This document shows, piece by piece, positions 52,032 to 64,000 of a DNA stretch of 64,000 nt. The notes beneath the pieces are model-generated. The model was not told the origin of the DNA and ran no database searches. It worked only from the letters and a program-made list of their open reading frames with translations. The stretch comes from Campylorhamphus procurvoides. Taxonomy: Eukaryota > Chordata > Aves > Passeriformes > Dendrocolaptidae. The stretch's first letter is position 1. Each line of letters opens with the position of its first letter. The translations under genes were made by a program, and so were the position numbers. The stretch is taken from contig WBMV01006537.1 of the NCBI GenBank assembly GCA_013396655.1, forward strand, positions 466,485-530,484, in the 5' to 3' direction.

Positions 52032-53696
52032 CTTTAGGAAAAGAAAAATAGAAGAGATATGAAGAAAACTGGTTTACATAAGAAAGAAAAAATAATAACT
52101 GAATGAATTATTTAAAATATATATTCACTCCACTGTATTAGGCTGGATTAGTTTATCCATCCATACAGCTCTCTCCTTAAAACTCTAGTGTATTTTTAGC
52201 TCATTTCCTAGGCCACACATTATTCAGAGAGTATAAATCATAGGAACTAAAAAGGAAGGAATAAAGAATAAAACAAAGACTTCCATTATTTCATTACATA
52301 ATTCTGTTGCATTCCTAAACTTCAAATACTGTGTGTAGTTACTTCCTCCAGCTCTAAAATGTAAAGCAAACCTGAAAAAGGTTCAGAGGAAGCACCAGCA
52401 GTGACCCAAGGCATTGAACAGCTTCCATGAGTGATTAATCAGGCTAAGACCCCACAGCATGGAAAACTGATGGCTGAAGGAAGGACATGTGACACAGGAA
52501 AATCACAAGTGCCACACAGTAGGTGAACAGTGACTGACTCTTCACTGACTTTTCCAAGTCAAGTTTTAAGAGGCACTAAGAAGGCAAAGAGATGGCAATG
52601 GCAGGTCCCTGACTACTTTTAATAATTAATCTGTTGGTTTCAGCCCCAAAGTATGCTTTAATTGAACATCCACCATCATGGGTTTTCAGAGCCTTTTTTT
52701 CCTAAAACATGGTGTCCAGTCCTGAGGCTTTGTGTCTTCCCTCTTTCGTACCTCATTAGGACACTCAACCTCATGGAAGCACACACACAAATGGTTTGGT
52801 TGGGCCCTAGCTGACCCAGCTGTCAATCTCACAGTTTTCCTAACTTATGCTATCCCAAAAAAGTGATGAGAACATTCCCCTCCCAATCATTGACAGCCAA
52901 CAGCCATAGAAGTGAAAGACTATGTTTTCTTATGGTTCAGTACTATGTGACTCAATCTTTCTTTTGTTTTTTGTGAAAAAACAAAATGGGAGGACCCATA
53001 TTCAAAACAGCTGTCCCCTTTCCTTGGAGGAGTCCAGCTCACAGTTAACCTCAAGAACACCTACAGCTAATTGCAACATGAGATCTGGACAGAAGAATGA
53101 AGGCTTTCTTTCCAGGGGCACAGTAAAAACCATGCTGAGTTTTATAACTTTGAGCAAAGCAACGCCCCTCCAAACCCTTGAAGTGTGCTCAGAAGCAGCT
53201 GGAAGTCAGGGCTGCATATGGAGTTTGGAGACAATATTTTCCAAAGCACACCCTGTTAAACAAAGTTTTTATTCCTCACACAACCGAAGGCTTCAAGTAT
53301 AGCCCAAGCTCAGTTGCACCACAGAAGACTAAAGAATCGTCCTAGCTTGGAGGAAAGCAGCACTACTTACACCACTGCTGACCTCCTCAACTAAGAGGAG
53401 GTATCTGAGTCAGACTACAGCTTGCTCATAACCAGTGAACAAAAAGGAGGAAAAAAAAGAAGCATTTGGCACACTGATGTATTTTTTTATTATTTTTAGT
53501 TTTAACGAAGCACATCTGGCAGAGATTTTTCAAAAATATTTTTGCAATATGGTTTCCTTTCAGTAGCTCAATTAATATCTCATTATTTATACAACACAAA
53601 AGAACTCCCCACAGCTTCATTGTCAAAGACTGCTGAGAATTGTTCCCTGCAAGACAGTAAAAATCATGCAAAACTGAGAACATGAGATAAACTTAC
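52032..53696 (-). other. IPCEF1: IPCEF1 intron
   Basis: 1.7-kb phase-2 intron. A 126-codon + strand open frame at 52922-53302 has no recognised homology and is probably chance. No transposon seen. Confidence 0.85.
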
Positions 53697-53770
53697 TGCT
53701 TTTTTTTGCATTCAACTGCTCGATCCACACTGAAGTCTGGAAGTCTGATAAATCCTTCTGCTTTTTCAGC
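53697..53770 (-). CDS. IPCEF1: IPCEF1 coding exon (PH domain)
   Basis: 74 nt, acceptor TTGAAG and donor GTAAGT (minus), phase 0 in and phase 2 out; residues 70-93 plus the split His codon. It reads AEKAEGFIRLPDFSVDRAVE then CKKK, closely matching human AEKADGFVNLPDFTVERASECKKK. This covers middle PH strands. Confidence 0.97.
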
Positions 53771-55523
53771 CTTCAATTAAACAAAAATAAAAAATCACCA
53801 CATCAACCAGCTAGCAAGCTAGCAAACTCCAGTGCTGAATAATATTTAGGATGCAAGTGCTTGTTTTTGACAGCTTTTAATATTGTGAAAATATATGCTC
53901 ATCACCATGGGGACAGATTAACACACGATGAAATATTCCTATACCAGCTATATTTGTACAAATCCTGGATGCTAGAAAACCACCACTCCTGTTGGTGCAA
54001 GTGGCAGAGTGTGAGCATAGGTTTTGTTGATTAATAAGGATGAATCAGGGTTATATCATCTGTTTCATTCTGGATGTTACATACAATCACAGGAGTGTTT
54101 GTTCCATGTTACAATATGTATGTGAGTCACACAGATATGTAACAGCACCACACAGAATGATCCACGTATAGCTGAAAAATACAATTCCAAAGTCACCCAA
54201 ACTGATACTAAGTAGAGATGCAGGATGCTGCCCCCTGCATAACTGCAGCATTGACCGCTTTGCAGTGTCACCTGTATGTGCCTGTACATGAGCAAGGCAC
54301 AGGCACTACAGGCTCCTTTCACCCCACAAGGTGAAACACTGAAAGGGGATGATGTCACGTAGCTGAGATCTGTTGTTAAATACTGCAAACCAGCCTCAGC
54401 TGGCTTTGGCCACCCAGCTATCACTCCCCTCAGAAATTTTCAGGCATGGTACAAGAGGTCACAAAAGCCAGGCAGACATTTACAGTACACTGTTTATATC
54501 CAGTCAGCCCTTTCCAGATGCAAAAATGTTTGCTGAGCAGTGATATCCCTATTCTCGATCAGCAGGACTCTCTGTCAGAGTCGCTGCAGCAAAACTGAAG
54601 TGACCAGTAAGCCTCAAATTCCTGTTCTTGCTGCCTGAAACTGAAATATCTGAAGTGAAAACATCTTCCTTTACTACATCTACCAACATACACGTGGGCA
54701 TCTGCAATAAGACTAGGACTCCTTCTAAGATGAGCAATATATAATGTAGATGAAACTCTCTAGCATGTAATGTCAGGAAAAAATGTACTTTCCAAAACAC
54801 AGAAAATGTTCATTCCACGTTTTTGTTGCTCCCAGCCATTATCCTTAGGTACATTAAGATTCTAAAAACGTACACTGAGTTAAGCAGGTAAAATATATAC
54901 AACAATTACAAAGGCAGAGGATAAATGAAGATGACTGACAGTATCTCAAGTTTCATTATGCATGAATATGACAAGACTATAAAAAGATGCTCATCAAGAC
55001 AAGTATTTGGGCTTTAATTCTTGGAAGTAAGAATTTCTGAGAACTGAAATATGGATACAGAATGGATAGTTCAGTGGGTGGCCTCCCTGCACCCCTGCAT
55101 ATCTCTTTTTTTTGTATAAAATAAATCATGACATAACCACCATTCCAGTCATTTCCATGTATTGAACATTCACATGAGAGGTTTATATTTTGCATCATCA
55201 CCAGTAAATGGTTTGCCACTCCAGAACACATTAAAAAAAAAAAAAAGGCATCAGTTTTGAAGTATCAGAGAAACAGTGATGTTTTTCCACACTTGAGCTG
55301 AAAAACCCTTGATTTTGCAACATTTGTGTAAAAACATCCTTATTTGCTATTGTGGGATTTCAAATCTTTTTGACTAAATTTGTATCTGTAAAACTCATTT
55401 CAAGACTGGCTTGGGAAGCTTTTGTTTACATTCCAGTGGTTGACTTTTCATGATACCAAACTCATTGAGATAAAATAACAACTGACTAAAGAAAAATCAT
55501 TGACAAGACCTTGTAAAAGTCTT

Positions 55524-55539
55524 TATATATATATATATA
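55524..55539. repeat. (TA)8 microsatellite
   Basis: Short perfect TA repeat in an IPCEF1 intron. Confidence 0.9.
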
Positions 55540-58500
55540 ATGTCTATGTCAATGAATTAGACCTTAAGCAAGTATTATCATCCCAGATCCAAAGTATAGG
55601 AAGTACATAGGGATGAGCAAAGGAGTAGGAGTGAGTAAAGAGGGAGCTCTATTCATGTGCTACAATGTACTAAAGACAGAGAACACATTATCCTGCAATT
55701 CTATACCAAAACCAGTGGTCACTTACTGGACTGGGTGCACCGAGAATGCTGAAATTCCTGTTTATTTCCCAAGACCAGTCTAAAAACACCAGAGACCAAT
55801 ATAAAAAAAGCAGTCCATGAGGTATCAAACTCACTATTGCACACACTGGTGGGTGGAAAATTGATACAATGCCAGTTGTTTCTCTGCAGTATGAATCAAT
55901 AAACCCAATTTAAGAAAAAGTGATCCACAAGACCCTGTGTGGAGGACTATACCCAGGTACCTTCTTACCCATACAACAATAAATTCCTGGCCTGAGCTGG
56001 GTAAAGCATCAGGTGGGTGAGTGGGTGACTCAGGTTTAGAGCAGGTTGGTCTTTCTTAAATGTCAAGAGTACAATCATAGCTCAACCAGTTTTCCTTTTA
56101 GGTGCAGTAGCCATTGGTCTAGGTTGCATCCCTTAAACACCTTAGAGTACTGCACAAGTACTCATGAGGGGATTAAGTTTATGAAATGTCATTAGATAAG
56201 TCACTGTCTCTACTGTCAATGTGTAAAAGTGATTGAGAATTTGTATTTTGTATATGACTACTGAATTATCAGGACCCTGTAAGCACTCATGTGGAATGGT
56301 CTTACCTATGCAGGTATGGAACTTGGGCTTGAACCACAGACTTAATCTATTAATAATTTAGGTAGACTCCTCTACCTAAATTAAGGAGTACTCTCTAAAT
56401 TACTAATGAAAATAGGTCTGTAGGCTTTGATTTCAACATTTCAATTTTAACAGTTTTTCAATAGAGAAACCTCCAATTTCCTATGCAGTATTTGTCATGT
56501 TTCAGTTGGTAAAAGATTACGGTCTTACTTATGCATTCTCTTTCAATGCATTCAGATTTTATACTAATTCTGTCTGTGATTTCACGTTTGCTCATTTATA
56601 AGAAAAGTTTATGTTTCATTTTATGTATGAGGGATAAAGAAGGGGATAATGGTGTGAATCTTTTTAATGCACTATCTGTACACATTTCAAATGTGCCATC
56701 TACGTAATAGAAAAAAGGGATTTGATGGGTATGTAGTTCCATAACTATCAATGGAAAAAAGGAAGAAAAATAAAGGATAAGAAGTCACAGTAGTAAAACC
56801 TTATGAGTGTTATTAGAGTCAACAAATAGAATTTCAAATAAATCCTAGGAACAGAACATGTGGAATTCATCTTTTCAGTCATTCTTGGGATAAAACTGAC
56901 ATTTTAAAACATTAAAAGCATATAGAAATCATTAATGCTTTCTTTTCTCTAAAATGTTATCTTCAACATGTCTTTAGCATGCTATTGTTTAACTCACACA
57001 GTTCATTCAATCTTCCTTCAGATTTTGATGAAAAAGCTGGAAAAAGCCCTAAAACACTCAGACAAAAAGATTCCTGACCTGTTTTCTACTTAATCAGGAT
57101 GTTTAAAAGACTACGATGTTATCTCTTGTGGTTTCTATGAAGGCCAGCCTAACATAAAAATCTATACTTCTGCTACACTAAATTGTAGAAAAACAATTTC
57201 AATAATAACAACAGTCTCTGGAAATGCTTGGGGCAAAAAGAAAGTAACCATTTTTCCACAGGAAAAGCTTTGCACTAAAAAAAAATTATTTATGAAACAT
57301 AATACATGAATCCAATGAAAGAGTCTAACATCCTTTTCAGTGTGCCTCAATGCATTATCTAAATGTTGTGGCTTTAGGAGATTTAGTAAGTCATTTAAAG
57401 TGAGAGTAATGTTGCAGAAAATTTTTTAAAAATAGTACTGCAACATGAAATATCTTGTTATTGTGGAACAGCTCCAATCTGCAAATCAGAGTACTCCTCA
57501 TGGATTCATCAGTGTTTCAGCACTGCCCCCAGAACACCCTGTGGATATTGGAGGAGGAGTTCAGTCCTCAAGCCTCTTCAGTCGTTTTTCTCTCTGCCAA
57601 GTACACCAATGAGGCAATCTATAGAACTGTGAAGAATTTGTTTAAGATGTTGGACCAGAGGTCCCCAAAGCTCTCAGCACAATCAGCCAACATCAATGAC
57701 TTTTTCTCACCCACATAAGCAGCTACTACAGCTCTAAGGTAAAACATTTTTGTTTTAAAAGACTGCAAGTACACACCTTCCCTCAAAGCTGTTGGAGGGG
57801 GCACCAATTTAAATGCAGCAAATTGGGTGGAGGAAAAAAACCAAACCAACCCAATACAAAGATAAATAGTGACAGTAGAACACAGCCTGCAACCCTTAAA
57901 TTTTATATCTTTTTTATTTTTTCAGCTGAATCCCCATGACAACCATCTTTAACACTTCTGCAAAAATCTATTTCAACTATACTTGGGAAACTAATGGAGT
58001 TGTCCTGAAGACCCACGAGACAGAGAGTCTTTTCTCCCATTCCAGCCAGCACTGTTCAACACAGTCAAAACAAGCACAAGGAGTTGGAAATCTGGGATTA
58101 CATGTGACAATCCCCCCATTTGTCCTGCTTCCTATAGGACTACTGGTGCCCTCTGGGGTTTCAAAATGACAACTAAAACTGCTAAGGGGTTTTACAGGGT
58201 CACGCACTGTCCTCTTTAAACAGTTTTCTTCAAGACAGCTGTCTACGGAGAGCAGTACTCAAGGAACCAAACACTAATGAAAAGCAGTTTTCCCAGGAGT
58301 CTGGTATTCCTGAATGCACCCAGAAATTCTGACTGCTCAGACCCATTTTCTGACATTTTCTATCTTACCATTGCAAAACCAATCCCTCTGTGTTTCCTCC
58401 TAGACCAAACAGCTTCCCCTCCCCAGATTGGGAGTGCATCCTGCTGCAAATCGAAGTTTACCTGCCTCATATTTCATAGAAAGAGGAAGGGCGTATGGAA

Positions 58501-61082
58501 AGAGATTCCAGGACAGTCTACTCAAGTCTGCTGAGACCACTGGGTCTTAAGTTCACTGCTTGCAGTACCTTAGCTGGCTCATCAAAAGGTTATTCAGATT
58601 TGCCTGTGTTCTCTAGTCTTCTGTCAGTGAAGAAGTTAGGCTCTCAGGGTGTCTGATCTGCTATTGCTGACCTGCCTCACAATTTTGTCATTTTTTTGTC
58701 TTTTGAGCTGTGGCATTCACAAAGTATTTTATGTTAAATCGAAGGAAACATCATCTGCAAATGTCACAAGTGTCCTATACCGCATACCACAATCTGTCTC
58801 AAGTGAAAGACCCAAAACCAGAGTAGCTTGAAAGCAAATTAAACTAGAGTAACAGAAACATCCAGAGCTTCACAGGCACCTGAAGACAAACTTCACCCAG
58901 AACATGATGTCAGCTGAGGTTATCTACCCCGATCCTACACAAATTCCATACACTCCCTCTTTTCCTCATCTCCATTAGAAAAATAGGTCCAGCACTGTTG
59001 CTACGCTACAGCTGCCAGTGTCTGGTTTTCACACGGTCACAAATGAAACACACTTCTTTCTCACAAGAACAAAACTGGTCAGGCAGAGCTACAGGCAGCC
59101 ACCATTCCCTGGTTCCTCTGACCTCAGTCTCACTATTTCACCACCACTTTTTGTTTCACCCTCTGTAAGAGGCCAGTAACAGGAAGCCTCAGGCACATGA
59201 GAAGCAGGACTCCTCTTTCAACAGAACACCAAACTTTAGATTGCCATCTTAATATGACCCATTGCAACTGAGTATTAACTTCACTGAAGACAGTGGCAGA
59301 CAGGCAGTATTAATGCCAGTATTAAAGTCATTAATACCATTAATGACTTAAATATGAAGGAAGCAGGTGAATTTGTCACTGTTATTTCTCCTTCATCCAT
59401 CTAGAGGTGAAAATACCTGTGAAAATACCTCAGGTCTAACTGATCTCAGATCTCTGGGCACACCTCTGGTCTCACAAATTTAGGAAAGCAAGCCTTAGCA
59501 GGGCACCCCTCCTCCCCAAACCCCATAGTTACTCATATTCTGCAAACATTGCCTGAATCTACAGTTACACAGAGGCTGCACTGTAAGTTGTCCAAAGAAA
59601 TCTGGAGTTTTCAACATAAAATAGTGTGTGAGAGTTGGCAGAAGTTGAAAAGCAAAGAGGCACTACCAGCTAGCATGTTTAAAGAACAGCTGTAATAGGT
59701 GAGAACCCAGGGCTGACACAAGTCAACAGTATTTTGAAGCCATATGAACTCTCTGGAGCAAATGAAATAAATTGGAATGAGACTAATACTTGTTCTTCAG
59801 CCATGTTCATTTGGGGGCAGTGGCAGTCAGAAAGCAGGCATGGACTAAAAAGTGCTGTCTAGGAGCACTGGGACCAGCCTGGATCCCAAGAGCGGGATTT
59901 AGCCAGGTCACAACAACTGAAGGAAGTGGAGGGCTTTGCACATTTCCCCCACAACCTCTCTTCCCAAAAGGCAATCTTTGTCTAGTCATGCCTTTTTTTC
60001 ATTTCCTCCCTGCTTGATTACTCCTCAGAATTATTCCTTTCTAATACTACCCCTGTCTAAAAGACACATCAGCCGGCCGGCTCACCTGTCTTAAAACTGC
60101 TTGGCCAGAAGAACAACTGCAAACACGGATTTCTAACAATTAATATTAATAAGGGTTTGTGAGGTATTAATGCTGCTGATGAGTACATCTGCCAGGCCAT
60201 GTCTTTCAAGCAGAGATATTGTAAGCACTGGGGGGAAAAAAGCCTTTTTAAACTTTATTTTTTTACTGCTTTTCCTCTTTTCTTTCTTTCTTTATGCCTG
60301 TATTTGAGTTGGCCCTGAAAGGTATCTATATCAGACTACCACAACGTAATTAAACAAAAAAACCCAGCTCAAGATCAGCAGAGTTGCTTTCACTTTTCCC
60401 AAAAAGGTATAGTTCATATGATCATTAAGTATCAGTCAAAGTTTTTATTCTGATAGAAAAGCAAACAAAAAAAATCAAACAACTCACACACACACCAAAA
60501 AAAAAATACAGAAAATAATAGCTTTATACCCACAACTGCAATGTGAAATATTTTCCACATGAGTAAAGCTTTTTTTAAGGTTAAAGGGATTTTTTAAATG
60601 GCTTAAACTATTTTATTTGTTCTCTGAAACACTTGGCAAGACTTTTAATGGGGATTATTACAATACAAATAAACAAGTGCAAATATTCCAGATAGCTTTT
60701 GGTATTTTTTTATGCTCTAATAATTAATAAGGGTTTCTTTAATCTTTCATCCTTTGCTGGGCCAGGGACATGCCAATTTCCAGAGCAGCTCATTTGCGTT
60801 TAGGGTAACTGATGTCCGTCCACAGTTCCACACCAAAACTGCTAAGTTTCAACCTGTGTTTTTGCTGGCATCCTCTAATCCTCTGCATACTCCAGTTCTG
60901 TACTCTGCCACTCCATCGTTTGAATGTGATGGGAGTTTTTTAGAGGTAGCAGTACAAAAGAGCAAAGAGAAGGGAATAATTATGTCTAAATCTTCCTAGG
61001 ATGGGCAAGACACATTCTCTACCCAATCAAACAAGCCTGAAGTAAAGCCAGCTGTACAGTAGCACTTGAAGGGAAGAAATGG

Positions 61083-61111
61083 AAAAAAAAAAAAAAAAAA
61101 AAAAAANNNNN
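61083..61111. repeat. A24 homopolymer followed by 5-N assembly gap
   Basis: Twenty-four A then NNNNN at 61107-61111, continuing into another A/G-rich stretch to about 61170. The real homopolymer length is unknown. Reading frames crossing it on the minus strand (poly-Phe) are meaningless. Confidence 0.95.
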
Positions 61112-61614
61112 AAACAAAGAAAAGAGGAAAGAAATTTTTAAAAAGAAAAGAAAAAATAGAGAAAAAAAGCAACCAAGAAGACAAATATACAGAAAAATCT
61201 CCATGTAGAAGGGGATGGAGAGAAAAACAGGAGTGACACTTCTGAAAATTAAATTAATCAAAAATGAAGAAGCATCCCTGTTCTGAGTCTTGATAGCAAG
61301 AGTCTGCAAACTGCTCAACCAGGGAAAATCTTTCTCAAATTCAAATGCCCTCAGAGCCTTCAAAGAGCAGCTTTTTACAGGGCAGAACTGAAGTAATTTA
61401 ACATTTCACAAATAGTTGCTGAACTAGAAAACACAGTGTTCTGCATATTTCAGGTTCACATAGACACTTCCTAGATCACAAGAAATGTCAGTCTGAGAAC
61501 TAAACTGTTATTTGTACTCTTTCAGGGTGCAGCCATCGACCCCAGCTTCCCTTCTTTCAGTCCCAGCAGATGCTGTTTGTCTGGCACCCGGAGCTGGATG
61601 TATGCTGTACTCAC

Positions 61615-61784
61615 CAGCTGACTGCTGTACCAATACAGCGATGACTCCTTTAGCACACACCAGAACTTTTTCCATTTGTTTCCAATGAAAGCTCCTTTTT
61701 CCTTCTTTTTGTAGAGCCATCCTTGACAATCAGCTTGCCCCAGCTCTTTGCACGATATCCTCCGTCGGCTCATTATAAAGAACC
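61615..61784 (-). CDS. IPCEF1: IPCEF1 coding exon (start of PH domain)
   Basis: 170 nt, acceptor TGACACAG and donor CTG|GTGAGT (minus), phase 1 in and phase 0 out; residues 14-69. It reads FFIMSRRRISCKELGQADCQ, then GWLYKKKEKG and KWKKFWCVLKESSLYWYSSQL. GWLYKK and WKKFWCVL are classic first and second PH strands with the basic inositide-facing loop. Human IPCEF1 has MSRRRISCKDLGHADCQGWL at the same place. The ATG at 61771-61773 could serve as an internal start for a shorter form. The product is a cytoplasmic or membrane-associated adaptor for cytohesins, acting on ARF6-type GTPase activation. Confidence 0.97.
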
Positions 61785-62436
61785 CTGTGTCATTAAAAAT
61801 ACAGTGTTCTGCTTGCTTAAAAGTGCATTACTGGGTGCCAATTAAAGATATTAGGCTTACTTAGCAATCTCAGCAAGTCATCCAAGCATATCTTAAAATA
61901 CACTTAGAAGTCATTCAGATTTATAATGGCTGTGACAGTAACACACACTCTTTTGAAAGGCATGCTGATGTTCAGAAATCAAATCGTAAGTTATAGATAA
62001 TGCAGATACTAATTAATGCTAAGATAACCATGCACAAGTGTTGTAAATTAAAAATACATCCTTTGATCCTTTTAAGAGAAGCATGCATATATTTTCCTTC
62101 ACACAGCTGCACTGAAAAGAATGCATCTATTTAAGTCAGCTAGAGAAAACTATTATGCCAAGTACATGAAAACCGCTAGTGTGTCTGTCTGTGCAGGTAG
62201 CTGATTTTACCTCACTGGTTTCCAGCTTTGATTCAATTAACATACCACAAGGATTTAATCCAAAGGAGCAACCCGTTGTCATTTTTCTCAGAATCGGTGC
62301 AAGAATCAGTGGAGTTAAAAAGCAGCCTTCTACCAGCTTAGTAGCAGTACAAAATCCTCACCCTCACAAGAATAAGACATACTGAAAAAATAACAGAGGA
62401 ATCCAGGAGAGAAAAGGAAAAACAATCTCTCATTAC
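61785..62436 (-). other. IPCEF1: IPCEF1 intron (652 bp)
   Basis: Short phase-1 intron with donor GTAATG at 62436-62431 and acceptor AG at 61786-61785. Nothing else recognised. Confidence 0.9.
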
Positions 62437-62473
62437 CTTGACTTTTCTTTTTTGCCTTCTGACGCAAAGGAAC
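62437..62473 (-). CDS. IPCEF1: IPCEF1 37-nt coding exon (basic N-terminal segment)
   Basis: Acceptor CTTACAG and donor AAG|GTAATG (minus) define a 37-nt exon reading VPLRQKAKKKSQ in phase 0, matching human VPLRQKPRRKTQG. A pyrimidine tract precedes it. No in-frame ATG is available before the acceptor, so this is not the first coding exon. About 13 residues in human lie upstream. The basic cluster precedes the PH domain and could aid membrane binding. Confidence 0.93.
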
Positions 62474-63300
62474 CTGTAAGAAATGCAGGAAGGAAAGAAA
62501 AGAGGAAATTTCAGATTGTGTTGCAACATTTGTGTAGAAAGGGGAGGGGGAAGATAGAGAAGGACGTGGTGGTGATGCTGGTGGTATATGCAGGATGGAA
62601 ACACATAACCCACTCACTGCTGAAGGGATGTTAGTAGCTGAAGCATAAAACGTGGTAATTAAAATTGATGTATATCTAGTTGAGCAAGAGCTAACGTAAC
62701 TCTTATACATGTGTCTATCCACTAGTGCTTCCTGTTCTGCACCCACAGGCAGATTCTACTTTGCTGTGTTTGCCTGAATTGTATTCTGTGTTTTGAAGTT
62801 AAAAAATAGAAGTTTAAACTCCAGCATTTTAATGCTTCATTACACTCCATGAGGCAGATTTACTAACATGGAGAGACTGGAATACAAGCCAAATGACTGA
62901 TTGTCATTTAACTCATTCTAAGAAATCCTGAAAAAGAACAAAAAATGGTTTGTTTTTTTTTTAATTTAGTGCAGAGCATGTGCTTTTCCCTATGTAAGAG
63001 TTTCACAATATTTCTTAACAAGAAAAAAAATCACACAACATATAAGGAAGTTTAAAAATAACACAACTGAATTATAGTTACTCATTTGCAGACTATATAT
63101 TTCTACATATCCTGCATAAACACATAGAAAATGAAACTAAACCAGAAGACCACAGACCAAAAAAAGGAGGTCACTGAGCATGGAAGGTCTGGCTTTTGGA
63201 GTAAATTCTTCTTGGGCAGGCTCATTAGCTGAGTGATTGTGGACAAAACACTTGATTTCTCTTTCCATCTCCAGTGCAGGAATTAAAGCATTCACCTTTT
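62474..63300. other. Upstream intron sequence of IPCEF1
   Basis: AT-rich; no match found to the short first coding exon expected for IPCEF1 (about 13 codons ending in phase 0). No transposon recognised. Confidence 0.5.
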
Positions 63301-63339
63301 TCTATTTTTAGGAAGGTTTTGAAGCCTCCAGATGACAAA

Positions 63340-63430
63340 TGCTGGATAATGTGACGTATGATTTAATATGCTGGCCACAACGTTGCTATGCAAAGCCGGT
63401 AGCTACCTGATCCGCAGCAGAGCTACGCTA
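63340..63430. promoter_or_regulatory. Candidate CpG-containing promoter or enhancer patch
   Basis: Within about 120 bp there is a CRE-like TGACGTA (63352-63358), an RFX/X-box-like GTTGCTATGCAAAG (63382-63395) and several CpG dinucleotides (ACGTTG, GCCGG, TCCGC, TACGC). The surrounding DNA is almost free of CpG. This could mark a start site for the + strand exon next to it, for IPCEF1 on the other strand, or an enhancer. Motif-level inference only. Confidence 0.25.
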
Positions 63431-63541
63431 TGAACATCCCTAATGTAGCCCCTCCGCCTTTCCAGCTTCCCAGGAAAACAAAAACCCCATTGCATATTAT
63501 TCTTGAAAAATTTGATGGCTCTTCTCACAAGCAAATTAAAG
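63430..63541 (+). CDS. Candidate first coding exon of unrecognised + strand gene
   Basis: An ATG at 63430 follows an in-frame TAG at 63400 and opens 37 codons that end exactly at a consensus donor (AAAG|GTGAGTAAAG), leaving phase 1. The peptide begins MNIPNVAPPPFQLPRKTKTP and continues HIILEKFDGSSHKQIK. It is Pro-rich then basic; I do not recognise the family. It lies beside the CpG/CRE-like patch and antisense to IPCEF1. Downstream exons would be beyond the window. A chance open frame beside a chance donor cannot be excluded, nor can a non-coding antisense RNA. Confidence 0.3.
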
Positions 63542-64000
63542 GTGAGTAAAGCTAGACCATCTGCAAACAGGAATAGAAACGATGACTGCCATCAGTGTTT
63601 ACAAGAGCTTACAACCTTCCCTAAGCAGTGATCTTTGCAGCATGTATCACAGTGCAGAACCATGTATTGCTGTCTTGTGCTTATTTGGTGCCTTATTGAG
63701 ATGACCTGAACAACAAGCTTGTTGGAAGCTTTACCAGGAATGAATACTCCTATACTCCTGCTTAGACTTTATATATTCTTTTTTTTTCCCTTTTTCCATT
63801 CTTTCTCTTTTTTTATAATTCTACCACTGCCTTTTCTCTCTCAGACTATTCTCCATGACAACACACAAAGAAAAGCAATAAGAAAACACATCAGTTGTAT
63901 TAGAGTTTCTGTTATTTCCCCATTCGATACTGGCCACCCTTTGTGTCTTCATTCTGAAGAAAGTAATGCCATGGTTAGGACACATGGAAATAATATATGG
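63542..64000. other. Right-edge non-coding DNA
   Basis: AT-rich with T-rich stretches near 63778-63820. No exon, transposon or RNA gene recognised. Confidence 0.5.

Larger units (their letters stand above)
53771..61614 (-). other. IPCEF1: IPCEF1 intron splitting the PH domain (7.8 kb)
   Basis: Phase-0 intron with donor GTGAGT at 61614-61609. It contains a (TA)n tract at 55524-55539 and a poly-A run with a 5-base N gap at 61083-61111. No CR1 or extra exon recognised. Confidence 0.88.

Noticed and set aside
61019..61363. Poly-Phe-containing frames across the N gap
   Set aside because: Created by the poly-A run and undefined bases.
61508..61729. Minus-strand frame overlapping the PH-domain exon in another register
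   Set aside because: The homologous PH-domain frame is the one starting at the ATG 61771-61773; this is its shadow.
62330..62746. 138-codon minus-strand frame containing the VPLRQKAKKKSQ segment
   Set aside because: Only the 37 nt at 62437-62473 are coding, delimited by AG and GT sites; the rest is flanking intron that happens to be open.
1..64000. tRNA, rRNA, CRISPR, bacterial operon or intact endogenous virus
   Set aside because: No cloverleaf, rRNA core, spaced direct-repeat array, prokaryotic gene organisation or retroviral gag/pol/env frame was seen.

Overview
The window is vertebrate nuclear DNA, most likely from a bird. It is AT-rich, intron-dominated sequence with CR1 LINE fragments in the form typical of avian genomes: 3' ends carrying ATTCTGTG-like octamers, and decayed reverse-transcriptase frames. 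There are no bacterial, plasmid, phage or CRISPR features. Two protein-coding genes can be identified from conserved exon sequence and splice sites. They are arranged tail to tail, as at human 6q25.2.

(1) OPRM1 (mu-opioid receptor), + strand. Only the last coding exon lies here, at 4436-4474. It encodes the 12-residue C-terminal tail LELQEAETTPLP. Bases 1-4435 are intron 3, and the 3' UTR follows the stop, probably to about 6.8 kb. The receptor body (exons 1-3) lies left of the window.

(2) IPCEF1 (interaction protein for cytohesin exchange factors 1), - strand. Ten coding exons run from 62473 down to the stop codon at 22906-22908, with consistent splice phases, and encode 449 residues plus stop. 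The protein has an N-terminal PH domain, a Pro-rich linker with a PPPPY motif, a Ser-rich middle and a conserved C-terminal region. An 87-nt phase-1/phase-1 exon (46740-46826) looks like a cassette exon. The exon with the initiator codon is not found and probably lies to the right. In human, IPCEF1 can also be joined to its upstream neighbour CNKSR3.

Between the genes (about 6.9-22.9 kb) there are CR1 fragments, unremarkable AT-rich DNA and the probable IPCEF1 3' UTR. The introns of IPCEF1 hold more CR1 copies, microsatellites and a 1056-bp tandem duplication. The duplicates look identical and the intervening segment is flanked by single Ns, so this is probably an assembly artefact.

At the right edge (63.3-63.55 kb) is a CpG-enriched patch with a CRE-like site. 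It is followed on the + strand by an ATG and 37 open codons ending at a consensus splice donor. This is a candidate first exon of an unrecognised gene or antisense transcript, and the most open-ended observation in the window.
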